Of a DNA stretch of 29,773 nucleotides, positions 16,393-23,083 are shown piece after piece. The notes under the pieces were generated by a model that worked only from the letters and a program-made list of their open reading frames with translations, was not told the DNA's origin and ran no database searches. The DNA is taken from positions 1 to 29,773 of the forward strand of contig JAKISW010000035.1 in NCBI GenBank assembly GCA_021648375.1, read 5' to 3'. This DNA is from Devosiaceae bacterium. Lineage in GTDB: Bacteria; Pseudomonadota; Alphaproteobacteria; Rhizobiales; Devosiaceae. Positions within the stretch are counted from its first letter, which is position 1. Each line of letters starts with the position of its first letter. A program made the translations under genes and the position numbers.

Positions 16393-17334
16393 ATGCACGC
16401 CAAAACCATAATCATCGGCTCCGGCCCGGCCGGTTATACCGCCGGTATCTATGCCTCACGCGCTTTACTGGAACCACTGTTGTTTCAAGGCATGCAGCCG
16501 GGTGGCCAGTTGACCATCACCTCAGATGTGGAAAATTATCCCGGCTATGCTGACCCTGTTGAGGGACCGTTTCTGATGGAGCAAATGCAGGCTCAGGCAG
16601 AGAATGTCGGCACCAAAGTCATCAATGATCTTATTGTTGATGTGGATTTCTCATCCCGTCCTTTTAAACTCACGGCTGACAGCGGTGATATTTATACTGC
16701 CGACAGTCTAATTATTGCCACCGGCGCTCAAGCTAAATGGCTGGGATTACCTTCAGAAGAAAAATTCAAGGGTTTTGGAGTTTCAGCCTGCGCCACCTGC
16801 GATGGTTTTTTTTATAAGGAAAAACCGGTTCTGGTGGTTGGTGGCGGTAACACCGCCGTTGAGGAAGCGCTGTTTTTGACCAGATTCGCCTCAAAGGTAA
16901 CAATAGTTCACCGGCGCGACGAATTTCGGGCGGAAAAAATTCTACAGCAGCGATTAATGAAAAACCCCAAGGTTGAAATAATCTGGGACACAGAACTTGC
17001 CGAAGTATTGGGCGGCGGCATGCCTCCGGGCGTCACCGGGGCAAAGTTGAAAAACACCAAAACCGGAGAAATCACTGAAATTGCCGTCGATGGAGTTTTC
17101 ATTGCCATCGGCCACGCTCCCTCCACAAAACTGTTCAAAGATAAACTGGAAATGAAACCGGGCGGATATCTTGTTACCGCGCCCGACAGCACAGCAACCA
17201 AAATCAAAGGTGTTTTTGCCGCCGGTGATGTTACCGATGATATATTTCGCCAGGCGGTAACAGCGGCCGGAATGGGCTGCATGGCAGCCATTGAAGCAGA
17301 GAGATATTTGACCGAACTGGAAGATGAGGGTTAG
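16393..17334 (+). CDS. trxB: thioredoxin-disulfide reductase TrxB
   Basis: TrxB uses NADPH and FAD to reduce thioredoxin in the cytoplasm. The 313-residue protein has the FAD motif GSGPAGYTAGIYASRA near residue 9, the redox pair CATC at residues 133-136 (SACATCDGFF), and the NADPH-binding VVGGGNTAVEEALFL. The C-terminal FAD motif FAAGDVTDDIFRQAVTAAGMGCMA closes the protein. The ATG at 16393 (MHAKTIIIGSG) is chosen because AAGGA lies 7 nt upstream; an ATG at 16375 and a TTG at 16351 are also in frame. The lsrB gene starts 9 nt after the stop, so the two are almost certainly co-transcribed. This matches a redox-responsive regulator paired with a thiol reductase. Confidence 0.97.
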   Translation: MHAKTIIIGSGPAGYTAGIYASRALLEPLLFQGMQPGGQLTITSDVENYPGYADPVEGPFLMEQMQAQAENVGTKVINDLIVDVDFSSRPFKLTADSGDIYTADSLIIATGAQAKWLGLPSEEKFKGFGVSACATCDGFFYKEKPVLVVGGGNTAVEEALFLTRFASKVTIVHRRDEFRAEKILQQRLMKNPKVEIIWDTELAEVLGGGMPPGVTGAKLKNTKTGEITEIAVDGVFIAIGHAPSTKLFKDKLEMKPGGYLVTAPDSTATKIKGVFAAGDVTDDIFRQAVTAAGMGCMAAIEAERYLTELEDEG

Positions 17335-17343
17335 GGCCTGAAC

Positions 17344-18243
17344 ATGTCGTTAAGAGACTGGGACAAATTGCGTATATTTCATGCGGCGGCAGAGGCGGGA
17401 AGCTTTACCCATGCCGCTGAGCGTTTGAATATGAGTCAGTCAGCAGTCTCGCGCCAGATTTCAGCCCTTGAGGCATCTCTGGGGGTAAAATTGTTTATTC
17501 GCCATGCCCGTGGTCTGGTGCTTACCGAAGTTGGAGAGCAACTATTCTCTACATCCCATCATATGTGGGAAGAATTACAATCGGTGGAAAGTAAAATCAC
17601 TGAAAGCCACGATGTTCCCGCCGGACCGTTGGTGGTAACAACAACGGTTGGTTTTGGCTCAACCTGGCTGGCGCCGCGTTTACATGAATTTATTAATCTT
17701 TACCCTACCGTGCAGCTGGAAATCAGATTGAATGATTCTGATCTCGACCTTGCCATGCGTCAGGCCGATGTGGCCATTCGTCTGCGCCAGCCAAGCCAGA
17801 CTGAAATGATCCAGCGCAAGCTTTTTACCGTGCATTTTCATATTTATGCTTCAATTGCCTATCTGGAAAAAAACGGTACCCCGAAAAGCGCCTCGGATCT
17901 TGACGAACATTGCATCGTGACATTTGGTTCCCCGGTTCCCTCCCACCTTACAGACATTAATTATCTGGAAAAACTGGGCCGCAGCGATAAGAAATTGCGC
18001 AGGGCCAATCTTCGGGTCAATGCAATCTCCGGCATGACAGAGGCAGTTAAGGCCGGAGTTGGCATTGGCATGCTTCCAGATTATGCAACTGAAAACGCAA
18101 CTGATCTGGTGCCTATTCTAACAGATATGAAACTGCCTGAATTTGAAACCTATTTTGTATATCCGCCCGCGCTGAAAAATTCAAAACGAGTTGGAGTTTT
18201 TCGCGATTTCCTGGTAGCCAGCGCCCGCAAATGGAAGTTTTAA
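17344..18243 (+). CDS. lsrB: LysR-type regulator LsrB/VtlR
   Basis: This 299-residue LysR regulator closely resembles LsrB of Sinorhizobium and VtlR of Brucella, as recalled from the family: DWDKLRIFHAAAEAGSFTHA at the N terminus, RHARGLVLTEVGEQLF, TTTVGFGSTWLAPRLHEF and IRLRQPSQTEMIQRKLFTVHFH. The winged helix-turn-helix is at about residues 20-40 (LNMSQSAVSRQISALE), and a periplasmic-binding-like sensor domain runs from about 92 to the end. It has a single cysteine, C190, whereas rhizobial LsrB is known for redox-active cysteines, so thiol sensing may differ. It lies 9 nt after trxB. Two small-RNA genes follow, as the tandem AbcR sRNAs do beside lsrB in rhizobia. In Brucella, VtlR activates abcR2. 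Confidence 0.92.
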   Translation: MSLRDWDKLRIFHAAAEAGSFTHAAERLNMSQSAVSRQISALEASLGVKLFIRHARGLVLTEVGEQLFSTSHHMWEELQSVESKITESHDVPAGPLVVTTTVGFGSTWLAPRLHEFINLYPTVQLEIRLNDSDLDLAMRQADVAIRLRQPSQTEMIQRKLFTVHFHIYASIAYLEKNGTPKSASDLDEHCIVTFGSPVPSHLTDINYLEKLGRSDKKLRRANLRVNAISGMTEAVKAGVGIGMLPDYATENATDLVPILTDMKLPEFETYFVYPPALKNSKRVGVFRDFLVASARKWKF

Positions 18244-18373
18244 ACACTCTTCGAGCGAAATAATTATGTGGTTTCCAATCATGTGCAACAAAATGAGCGA
18301 AGGACAGGCACCGCCAATGGTGCGCACGTCGCAAGCTCAGCTTAACCAGTAGCTTTTTAAATTGATAAGTGAT

Positions 18374-18394
18374 GCGAGCCGCGAGCCGCGAGCC
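18374..18394. repeat. GCGAGCC heptamer, three tandem copies
   Basis: GCGAGCC is repeated three times without spacing between lsrB and the first small-RNA operator. It is a possible slippage site; no function is evident. Confidence 0.8.
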
Positions 18395-18415
18395 AGATAA
18401 AACCACCCCGTAGCC

Positions 18416-18430
18416 ACGCGCTAAGCGCAT
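18416..18430. promoter_or_regulatory. candidate LsrB operator 1
   Basis: GCGC-TAA-GCGC (18418-18428) is centred at 18423, 31 bp upstream of the -35 box of sRNA 1 and about 66 bp upstream of its predicted start. It reads C-N11-A, one base off the LysR T-N11-A rule. It matches operator 2 in sequence and position. Confidence 0.5.
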
Positions 18431-18453
18431 AGCTGGTATGCAAAATTACTTTA

Positions 18454-18482
18454 TTGAATATCTGATTATTGCACCCATATCT
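18454..18482 (+). promoter_or_regulatory. promoter of small RNA 1
   Basis: TTGAAT (18454-18459) and ATATCT (18477-18482) have a 17-bp spacer. Transcription would start near 18489. Confidence 0.55.
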
Positions 18483-18488
18483 TAACGT

Positions 18489-18601
18489 AACACACGGGCG
18501 CTCCCCCCCCTCCTCGCGCCCTTGTGGGACCTGCAGAATGATTGGAAACAATATAGCTGCACTATGGCTTCGACTGTTTAATCGGTCGAAGCCTTTTTTT
18601 T
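18489..18601 (+). ncRNA. AbcR-like trans-acting small RNA 1
   Basis: A predicted transcript of about 112 nt folds into three hairpins. Hairpin 1 pairs GGGCGC (18496-18501) with GCGCCC (18516-18521), with a C-rich loop TCCCCCCCCTCCTC able to pair with ribosome-binding sites. Hairpin 2 contains ATTG-GAAA-CAAT inside a TGCAG / CTGCA stem. Hairpin 3 is an intrinsic terminator (18566-18574 with 18585-18593, then eight T). Size, three-hairpin shape, anti-Shine-Dalgarno loop and location after lsrB fit the AbcR/alpha-r15 sRNAs, which with Hfq repress mRNAs for ABC transporters. The family name is inferred; that this is an sRNA gene is well supported. No open reading frame fits. Confidence 0.75.
18566..18601 (+). 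terminator. terminator of small RNA 1
   Basis: GGCTTCGAC / GTCGAAGCC form a perfect 9-bp stem followed by eight T. Confidence 0.93.
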
Positions 18602-18641
18602 GGGAAAAAGTCTTTCAAAGAGGTGATTGACCAGTGCATTC

Positions 18642-18660
18642 CCATGCGCTCAGCGCATGG
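18642..18660. promoter_or_regulatory. candidate LsrB operator 2
   Basis: CCATGCGC-TCA-GCGCATGG is a perfect 8-bp inverted repeat centred at 18651, 30 bp upstream of the -35 box of sRNA 2. It contains T-N11-A (TGCGCTCAGCGCA), the LysR consensus, at about -65 from the predicted start. Confidence 0.55.
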
Positions 18661-18680
18661 CAGCTATTCCTGATAAATGT

Positions 18681-18709
18681 TTGTATATAAGCAAATTATA
18701 AACCATAAA
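18681..18709 (+). promoter_or_regulatory. promoter of small RNA 2
   Basis: TTGTAT (18681-18686) and CATAAA (18704-18709) have a 17-bp spacer. The start would be near 18716. The -10 box is weak, as expected for a promoter that needs an activator. Confidence 0.45.
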
Positions 18710-18715
18710 GACCTT

Positions 18716-18909
18716 GTTGGACATCAGCTTAAGCCCTCCCTCCTCCTATAGCTTGGCTGATGAACAACACTATAGCGAGCAGGTTGTATCTCCTCCCTCA
18801 ACCTGAGCGCTCCAGTTGATCGGGCCTTGTCTGATTACTGAAAAAACTGAGATTTGGGTTTTCCCATATATCTTTGGCTCCGCTCTTTATTGAGTGGAGC
18901 CTTTTTTTT
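18716..18909 (+). ncRNA. small RNA 2 with two anti-Shine-Dalgarno hairpins
   Basis: A predicted transcript of about 194 nt. Hairpin 1 pairs ATCAGC (18723-18728) with GCTGAT (18756-18761) and shows CCCTCCCTCCTCC in its loop. Hairpin 2 pairs AGGTTG (18781-18786) with CAACCT (18799-18804) and shows CTCCTCCCT in its loop. The terminator GGCTCCGCTC-TTTATT-GAGTGGAGCC ends with eight T. Two hairpins with CCUCCUCCC-like loops and a terminator also match the cuckoo-type sRNA design known from proteobacteria. It could therefore be the second AbcR homologue or a cuckoo-type RNA. It is longer than usual AbcR RNAs (about 115-120 nt), so processing or an internal start is possible. Confidence 0.7.
18876..18909 (+). 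terminator. terminator of small RNA 2
   Basis: A perfect 10-bp stem (18876-18885 with 18892-18901) is followed by eight T. Its tail (CCTTTTTTTTGGGAA) repeats that of sRNA 1, which suggests the two units arose by duplication. Confidence 0.93.
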
Positions 18910-18972
18910 GGGAACCAGAGCGTTGCCAGAAAAAGTGTTTAACGGTTTTTCGGTTCGGAAACGCGACCAATA

Positions 18973-19008
18973 AAAAGCAAAACGCCTTAGCAAAAAAGCT
19001 AAGGCGTT
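18973..19008 (-). terminator. terminator of msrP
   Basis: AACGCCTTAGC (18981-18991) pairs with GCTAAGGCGTT (18998-19008) around six A. On the minus strand it is followed by TTTTGCTTTTTATT. Confidence 0.85.
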
Positions 19009-19043
19009 AATAAAATGCTACTTCCGGAAAGCCACCAAGTTGG

Positions 19044-20012
19044 TTAGCGAAACAATTCCTGGCCTTCTATTCCCGCATACATATCCGCCACTTGTTCTGC
19101 ATAGCCATTATAGAGCAATGTGGGCACTCTTTCATCCGTATGCAAAACTCGTTCGGTGGCCTGACTCCAGCGCGGGTGAGGAACTTCCGGGTTTACATTG
19201 GCCCAGAACCCATATTCGCGAGCGCTGGAAATTTCTTCCCAAAAGCCTATGGGACGTTCTTCAACAAAGGTGAATTTTACAATCGACTTGATTGATTTAA
19301 ATCCATATTTCCATGGCAGATGCATGCGAATTGGCGCGCCCATAGAATTTGAAACCTGCTTGCCATATGCTCCAACCGCTAAAAACGCCAATTCATTGGC
19401 CACTTCATCCATGGTAATGCTTTCCACATAGGGCCATGGATACCAAGGCTGAGTGGCAATTCCATTACCCATTTTGGGATCGCCAAATGTCTCCATGCGC
19501 AGATATTTTGCGCTACCCAAAGGTTCAACAAGACTGGCCAGCTTGGCAAAAGTAAAGCCGATCCATGGCACGGTCATCGACCATGCTTCAACGCATCTGA
19601 GACGATAAAGCCGCTCTTCCAGCCCGCCAACTTTTGCAATCAACTCATCAACATCCAAAGTCATAGGGTTATTGACCAGCCCGCCAATTTCCACCTGCCA
19701 GGGCCTCGAAACAAGGTTTTCTTCGGCATTGGCAGAAATTCTCTTGTGGGAGCCAAACTCATAAAAATTATTATATTTCAGATTTATATCTTCCGGGGTT
19801 AGTTCACGATCAAGCTGATAGGCCTCATTACGAACTGCCGCCATAGCCGCCCTGCCCTCTTGGGCAAAAGCCGCCCCGCCGATTGCACCAATGGAAGTGG
19901 CCGCAATACCGCCTGCAAACCCCTTCATCAAAGTACGCCGATTGAGATATATATGTTCGGGCGTGGCCTGATTTTCTTTAATTACCCAATTGGGTGTTGA
20001 TTTGATCAGCAT
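19044..20012 (-). CDS. msrP: periplasmic methionine-sulfoxide reductase catalytic subunit MsrP (YedY)
   Basis: MsrP is a molybdenum-cofactor enzyme that reduces methionine sulfoxide in periplasmic proteins, taking electrons from the membrane heme protein MsrQ. The 322-residue protein has a Tat signal with paired arginines (LNRRTLMKGFAGG, R25-R26) and a cleavage region AFA-QEG near residue 50. The cofactor domain contains the molybdenum-ligand cysteine C140 in YRLRCVEAWSMTVPWIGF. FGDPKMG, PIRMHLPWKYGFKSIKSIV and the C-terminal ISSAREYGFWANVNPEVPHPRWSQATER are all typical. The start at 20012 is chosen from the usual N-terminal length; an ATG at 20057 would add 15 residues. No msrQ gene is in the window, so its partner must be encoded elsewhere. 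Confidence 0.96.
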   Translation of the reverse strand: MLIKSTPNWVIKENQATPEHIYLNRRTLMKGFAGGIAATSIGAIGGAAFAQEGRAAMAAVRNEAYQLDRELTPEDINLKYNNFYEFGSHKRISANAEENLVSRPWQVEIGGLVNNPMTLDVDELIAKVGGLEERLYRLRCVEAWSMTVPWIGFTFAKLASLVEPLGSAKYLRMETFGDPKMGNGIATQPWYPWPYVESITMDEVANELAFLAVGAYGKQVSNSMGAPIRMHLPWKYGFKSIKSIVKFTFVEERPIGFWEEISSAREYGFWANVNPEVPHPRWSQATERVLHTDERVPTLLYNGYAEQVADMYAGIEGQELFR

Positions 20013-20186
20013 TGCAAATTTCCATCTTTTTTGACTTGAGCGGACCTTGTCACACAAATAAAATTTGGCAAGGCACTTTGCTTCAACTTGAAGTGAATTA
20101 AAGTTTACCGCTGGTTTTCATCATCTATGGAATTCTCATAAGAAGATATTATCAATGTTTTGATTTCTCCCCTTCTATAATAATTC

Positions 20187-20214
20187 TTCTATTGCAGACC
20201 TCTATTGCAGGCCT
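20187..20214. repeat. 13-bp tandem duplication over the aatA stop codon
   Basis: CTATTGCAG(A/G)CCT occurs twice head to tail, at 20189-20201 and 20202-20214. The second copy encodes the last residues and stop of aatA, and the first is just downstream. Confidence 0.8.
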
Positions 20215-21404
20215 TGGCAAAATTCTTCAATCCGGTTTAGTGCCTCTCTTAAATCACTATCTGAAGCGGCATAGGAAAGCCGAAAGTGCCCGCCAAGACC
20301 AAAGGCGCTGCCATGTACCAGCGCAACGTTATTTTCGGCCAGCAGCGCCATGACAAAATCCTCGTCATTATCTATTGCCCGCCCGCCCTTGCTGACTTTA
20401 CCAAAGTGAGCCGAGCACGAAGGAAACACATAAAACGCCCCGTCCGGGGTCAGGCAATCAAGGCCATCAATGGCGTTTAGTCCCTTGACCACGAAATCAC
20501 GCCTCCTTTGAAAAACTTCGCGCCACTCATTTAAAAAATCATTTGAACCATTAAGCGCCTCCACCGCTGCCCATTGAGATATGGAAGAAGCAGAAGTAGT
20601 GGATTGAGCCTGCAACTTGCCCATAGCAGCCAAAATCGGGCGCGGTCCTGTGCAATAGCCAATTCGCCAACCGGTCATGGCATGGGATTTTGAAACCCCG
20701 TTCAGGGTCAAAATCCTTGGCGCCAGTTCCGGGCAAACCTGAGCGATGGTGAAAAACTCCCGTTGATCATAAAGCAAATGCTCATAAATATCATCGCTCA
20801 GCACATGAATTTGCTTGTGCTTTTTAATCACTTCCCCCAACTGCACCAGCTCGTCTTTTGTGTATGCGGCCCCTGTCGGGTTGGAAGGAGAGTTTAAGAC
20901 TACCCACTTGGTTTTTTCAGTAATTGCCCCCGCAAGCATCTCTGGGCTAAGTTTAAAACCGCTTTTAGCATCACAATTTATCATTACCGGTGTCGCCCCG
21001 GCCAACAAAGCAATATCGGGATAAGATACCCAATAGGGTGCTGGAATAATTACTTCATCCCCTAAATTAAGAGTGGCCATTAGGGCATTAAAAATAATCT
21101 GCTTGCCCCCGGCTGCAACAAAACAATCACCAGCCTCAACACTTAATTCGTTTTCACGATTAAACTTATCCGCCACAGCCTGCTTAAGTTCTGCGATTCC
21201 ATCCACGTTGGTATATTTGGTTTTACCTGCTTCAATGGCCCCAATTCCTGCGTTTTTTATGGGTTGGGGAGTATCAAAATCAGGCTCCCCCGCGCTTAAG
21301 GCAATTACGTCTTTGCCCTCGATCATCATCTGGCGCGCCATTTGAGAGATTCCCACAGTTGCAGATGGTTTTATTCTTTGCAGTGCCTTGGATAAAATAA
21401 TAAT
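20202..21404 (-). CDS. aatA: aspartate aminotransferase, class I/II PLP-dependent, with probable ATT start
   Basis: The enzyme transfers the amino group between aspartate and 2-oxoglutarate in the cytoplasm. PLP-enzyme motifs include SAGEPDFDTP, TKYTNVDGIAELKQA, LNSPSNPTGAAYT, DDIYEHLLYD and the lysine motif NGVSKSHAMTGWRIGY (K239). The reading frame continues upstream of the first usual start (GTG, 21356) with ALQRIKPSATVGISQMAR, which matches the family N terminus (ALSRVKPSAT). There is no ATG, GTG or TTG between there and an in-frame stop at 21432. An AGGAGA lies 5 nt before an ATT at 21404, which gives 400 residues, the usual rhizobial length. The ATT start is inferred; a base error in the sequence is the alternative. 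Confidence 0.9.
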   Translation of the reverse strand: MIILSKALQRIKPSATVGISQMARQMMIEGKDVIALSAGEPDFDTPQPIKNAGIGAIEAGKTKYTNVDGIAELKQAVADKFNRENELSVEAGDCFVAAGGKQIIFNALMATLNLGDEVIIPAPYWVSYPDIALLAGATPVMINCDAKSGFKLSPEMLAGAITEKTKWVVLNSPSNPTGAAYTKDELVQLGEVIKKHKQIHVLSDDIYEHLLYDQREFFTIAQVCPELAPRILTLNGVSKSHAMTGWRIGYCTGPRPILAAMGKLQAQSTTSASSISQWAAVEALNGSNDFLNEWREVFQRRRDFVVKGLNAIDGLDCLTPDGAFYVFPSCSAHFGKVSKGGRAIDNDEDFVMALLAENNVALVHGSAFGLGGHFRLSYAASDSDLREALNRIEEFCQGLQ

Positions 21405-21597
21405 GCCGCTCTCCTGTAAAAATCGCTTTCCCTAACGGTATAACCATAGGGGATCAAGGCGAATGTGACGACACAATCCGGCCATCAAATGGTACACAAA
21501 TTACCCCACACAATCCATGAAATCTCCAAAAATTCAATCCATATAATAGTTGTTGATGGCTTTTCTGGCTGACGAGGGGCACCAGACCATCATCTCG

Positions 21598-21652
21598 ACT
21601 GCATGAGTTAAATTCCTTTTCGCCAACACCAAAACCCGGAAAGGAATGCAGT
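21598..21652 (+). promoter_or_regulatory. leader stem-loop before the small membrane protein
   Basis: ACTGC (21598-21602) and ATTCCTTT (21612-21619) pair with AAAGGAATGCAGT (21640-21652), leaving a bulge and a 20-nt loop. It ends 36 nt before the start codon. It could be an mRNA leader structure; no T run follows. Confidence 0.35.
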
Positions 21653-21688
21653 TGGAAACCCGAGTAGTTTTAGTAGTGGAGTTCCCCG

Positions 21689-22024
21689 ATGCCCAAAAAA
21701 AACCGTGTCCAAAAGCCTGATGGTCAAAAGCCGGCGGACCAAAGTCCTGCTGAGAACATTAAAAAGGCCCGCCGTCCCCTGTTCAAGTCTGCCTATTTCA
21801 TCCTGTTTATCATTACCGGCGCCGCCATTGCCACCCCGCCTGCCATTGCAGCAAATATTTTGCCTAATGGAAGTATCGGCGCAGTAACCATGATCAGCTC
21901 GGTGGCTATTCTGATGTTTGTTCTGGTGGTTGAAATCTGGCGTCAGACGGCCAAAAAAACCGGTCCCAGGCTTCAGGCTCAAATGATGGCGGCCAGAAGA
22001 AAACACAAAAATTATTTCGTCTAG
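21689..22024 (+). CDS. small membrane protein, unknown function
   Basis: This 111-residue protein is not assigned to a family. The first 30 residues are charged and basic (MPKKNRVQKPDGQKPADQS, KKARRPLFK). Two hydrophobic helices follow, at about 33-56 (SAYFILFIITGAAIATPPAIAA) and 62-83 (SIGAVTMISSVAILMFVLVVEI). The end is strongly basic (RRKHKNYFV). Positive charge at both termini with two helices suggests both ends face the cytoplasm. GTGGAG lies 7 nt before the ATG, and a strong terminator follows, so the gene is probably transcribed alone. Confidence 0.75.
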   Translation: MPKKNRVQKPDGQKPADQSPAENIKKARRPLFKSAYFILFIITGAAIATPPAIAANILPNGSIGAVTMISSVAILMFVLVVEIWRQTAKKTGPRLQAQMMAARRKHKNYFV

Positions 22025-22064
22025 GCAGTCAGCAATAGAATATAAAAATCAACATTAAATAATC

Positions 22065-22089
22065 AAACCGGCTTCACGCCGGTTTTTTT
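22065..22089 (+). terminator. intrinsic terminator
   Basis: AAACCGGC (22065-22072) pairs with GCCGGTTT (22078-22085), followed by further T. Confidence 0.9.
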
Positions 22090-22245
22090 GTTGTTTTTCA
22101 GATGCTCAAACGAAATGTTACCAGCCTTTCCAAACTTTCATCTGGCGGAAATATTGCCGTAACAGGCACTCATCTATGTTGGGTGCGATCAAACACCAAT
22201 TGAGATGCGCCTAATCTTTGCCCCCTAACAAGAGGATTTTAAAAA

Positions 22246-22773
22246 ATGAAGAAGCTAGTAACCACCATATTAGCGACAGCAATTGTCAGCGCAGTTTCTT
22301 TCACCGCGTTCACCTCAGGTGCCGCCGCCCATGGTCCAAAAAATCAGGGAGCAAGCAATGCTCAAATAGCAAATAGTAACCTGGCAACCAATTTTGTCTG
22401 TTCTGAGCGAGGCTCTTCTCGAATCGAGAATGGATTGGATCGCATTTCCCAGCGATTAGACCTTAGCGAGGGACAAACACCGGCTTTTGACGCTTTTAAA
22501 TCCGCTGCACTTTCTGCCCAATCGGATTTTTTGCAGCAATGCGGCGATCTTAAAACCGCCCGTGATGAGGTTGGCACTGATATCGACCTGATCGATAGGA
22601 TGAACAACCGTCAGGCGCTGCTGGGTGCCCGCCTGGAAGCCGTTTCATCAATCATGCCCCAGCTCGAAATATTTTATGACGATCTCAGCGATGAACAAAA
22701 GCAAAAATTAAGGCCCCGTGGTCCCCATGCTCAACGCGACCAGAGAATGGGAATGAGGCCCAATAATAACTAA
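22246..22773 (+). CDS. periplasmic LTXXQ/Spy-CpxP-like protein
   Basis: This 175-residue secreted protein has a Sec signal (MKKLVTTILATAIVSAVSF, cleavage near AAA at 27). The mature part is helical and charged and contains two LTXXQ-like motifs, LDLSEGQTPAFDAFK at about 71 and LSDEQKQKLRP at about 149, spaced as in Spy/CpxP proteins. These are periplasmic chaperones or stress sensors. It has two cysteines (near 52 and 98). The C-terminal tail is basic and His/Arg/Met-rich (GPHAQRDQRMGMRPNNN), which could bind metal. AAGAGGA precedes the ATG at 9-10 nt. The 3' region to 22960 contains unusual inverted repeats and a terminator. Confidence 0.8.
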   Translation: MKKLVTTILATAIVSAVSFTAFTSGAAAHGPKNQGASNAQIANSNLATNFVCSERGSSRIENGLDRISQRLDLSEGQTPAFDAFKSAALSAQSDFLQQCGDLKTARDEVGTDIDLIDRMNNRQALLGARLEAVSSIMPQLEIFYDDLSDEQKQKLRPRGPHAQRDQRMGMRPNNN

Positions 22774-22931
22774 GGTCAGGAGACGGACCTAACAAGTTAA
22801 GGTCTATGATCCCGGGCTATGCCGCCAAGGATCAATGACCCCTCCGGCACGGGTTTAGGGTGTGTGTCCCCCCTTTACACCAATAATCTTTGTCCGTGCC
22901 GGACATCCCTTTTCATAACTTTCCTCCTGAA
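22774..22931 (+). ncRNA. possible structured RNA or structured 3' UTR
   Basis: A perfect 10-bp inverted repeat TCCGGCACGG / CCGTGCCGGA (22843-22852 with 22894-22903) encloses GGTGT / ACACC, whose loop contains CCCCCC. Just upstream GATC-N18-GATC and AGGTC / GACCT arms can also pair, and an intrinsic terminator follows. There is no open reading frame. I see no clear promoter, so this may be the processed 3' end of the LTXXQ mRNA or an independent sRNA. I cannot assign a family. Confidence 0.4.
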
Positions 22932-22960
22932 GCCACGGCAGTTAATTGCCGTGGTTTTTT
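22932..22960 (+). terminator. intrinsic terminator
   Basis: CCACGGCA (22933-22940) pairs with TGCCGTGG (22947-22954), followed by six T. Confidence 0.92.
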
Positions 22961-23020
22961 CATGATAGATGTCAAAATTATATTGCCCGGATCAATAATA
23001 TCCTTAATGCTGCAATTGCC

Positions 23021-23083
23021 CAAGACCTTAAATTTCACAAGACCTTAAATTTCACAAGACCCTAAATTTCACGAGACTATAAA
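23021..23083 (+). repeat. 17-bp tandem repeat reaching the exporter start codon
   Basis: The unit CAAGACCTTAAATTTCA occurs at 23021-23037, 23038-23054 and 23055-23071 (one mismatch in the third). A diverged fourth unit from 23072 runs into the ATG at 23083. It occupies the place of the ribosome-binding site, and no other Shine-Dalgarno sequence is visible. Confidence 0.9.

Noticed and set aside
18357..18551. Minus-strand frame over small RNA 1
   Set aside because: It covers the operator, promoter and first hairpin of the sRNA and has no ribosome site.
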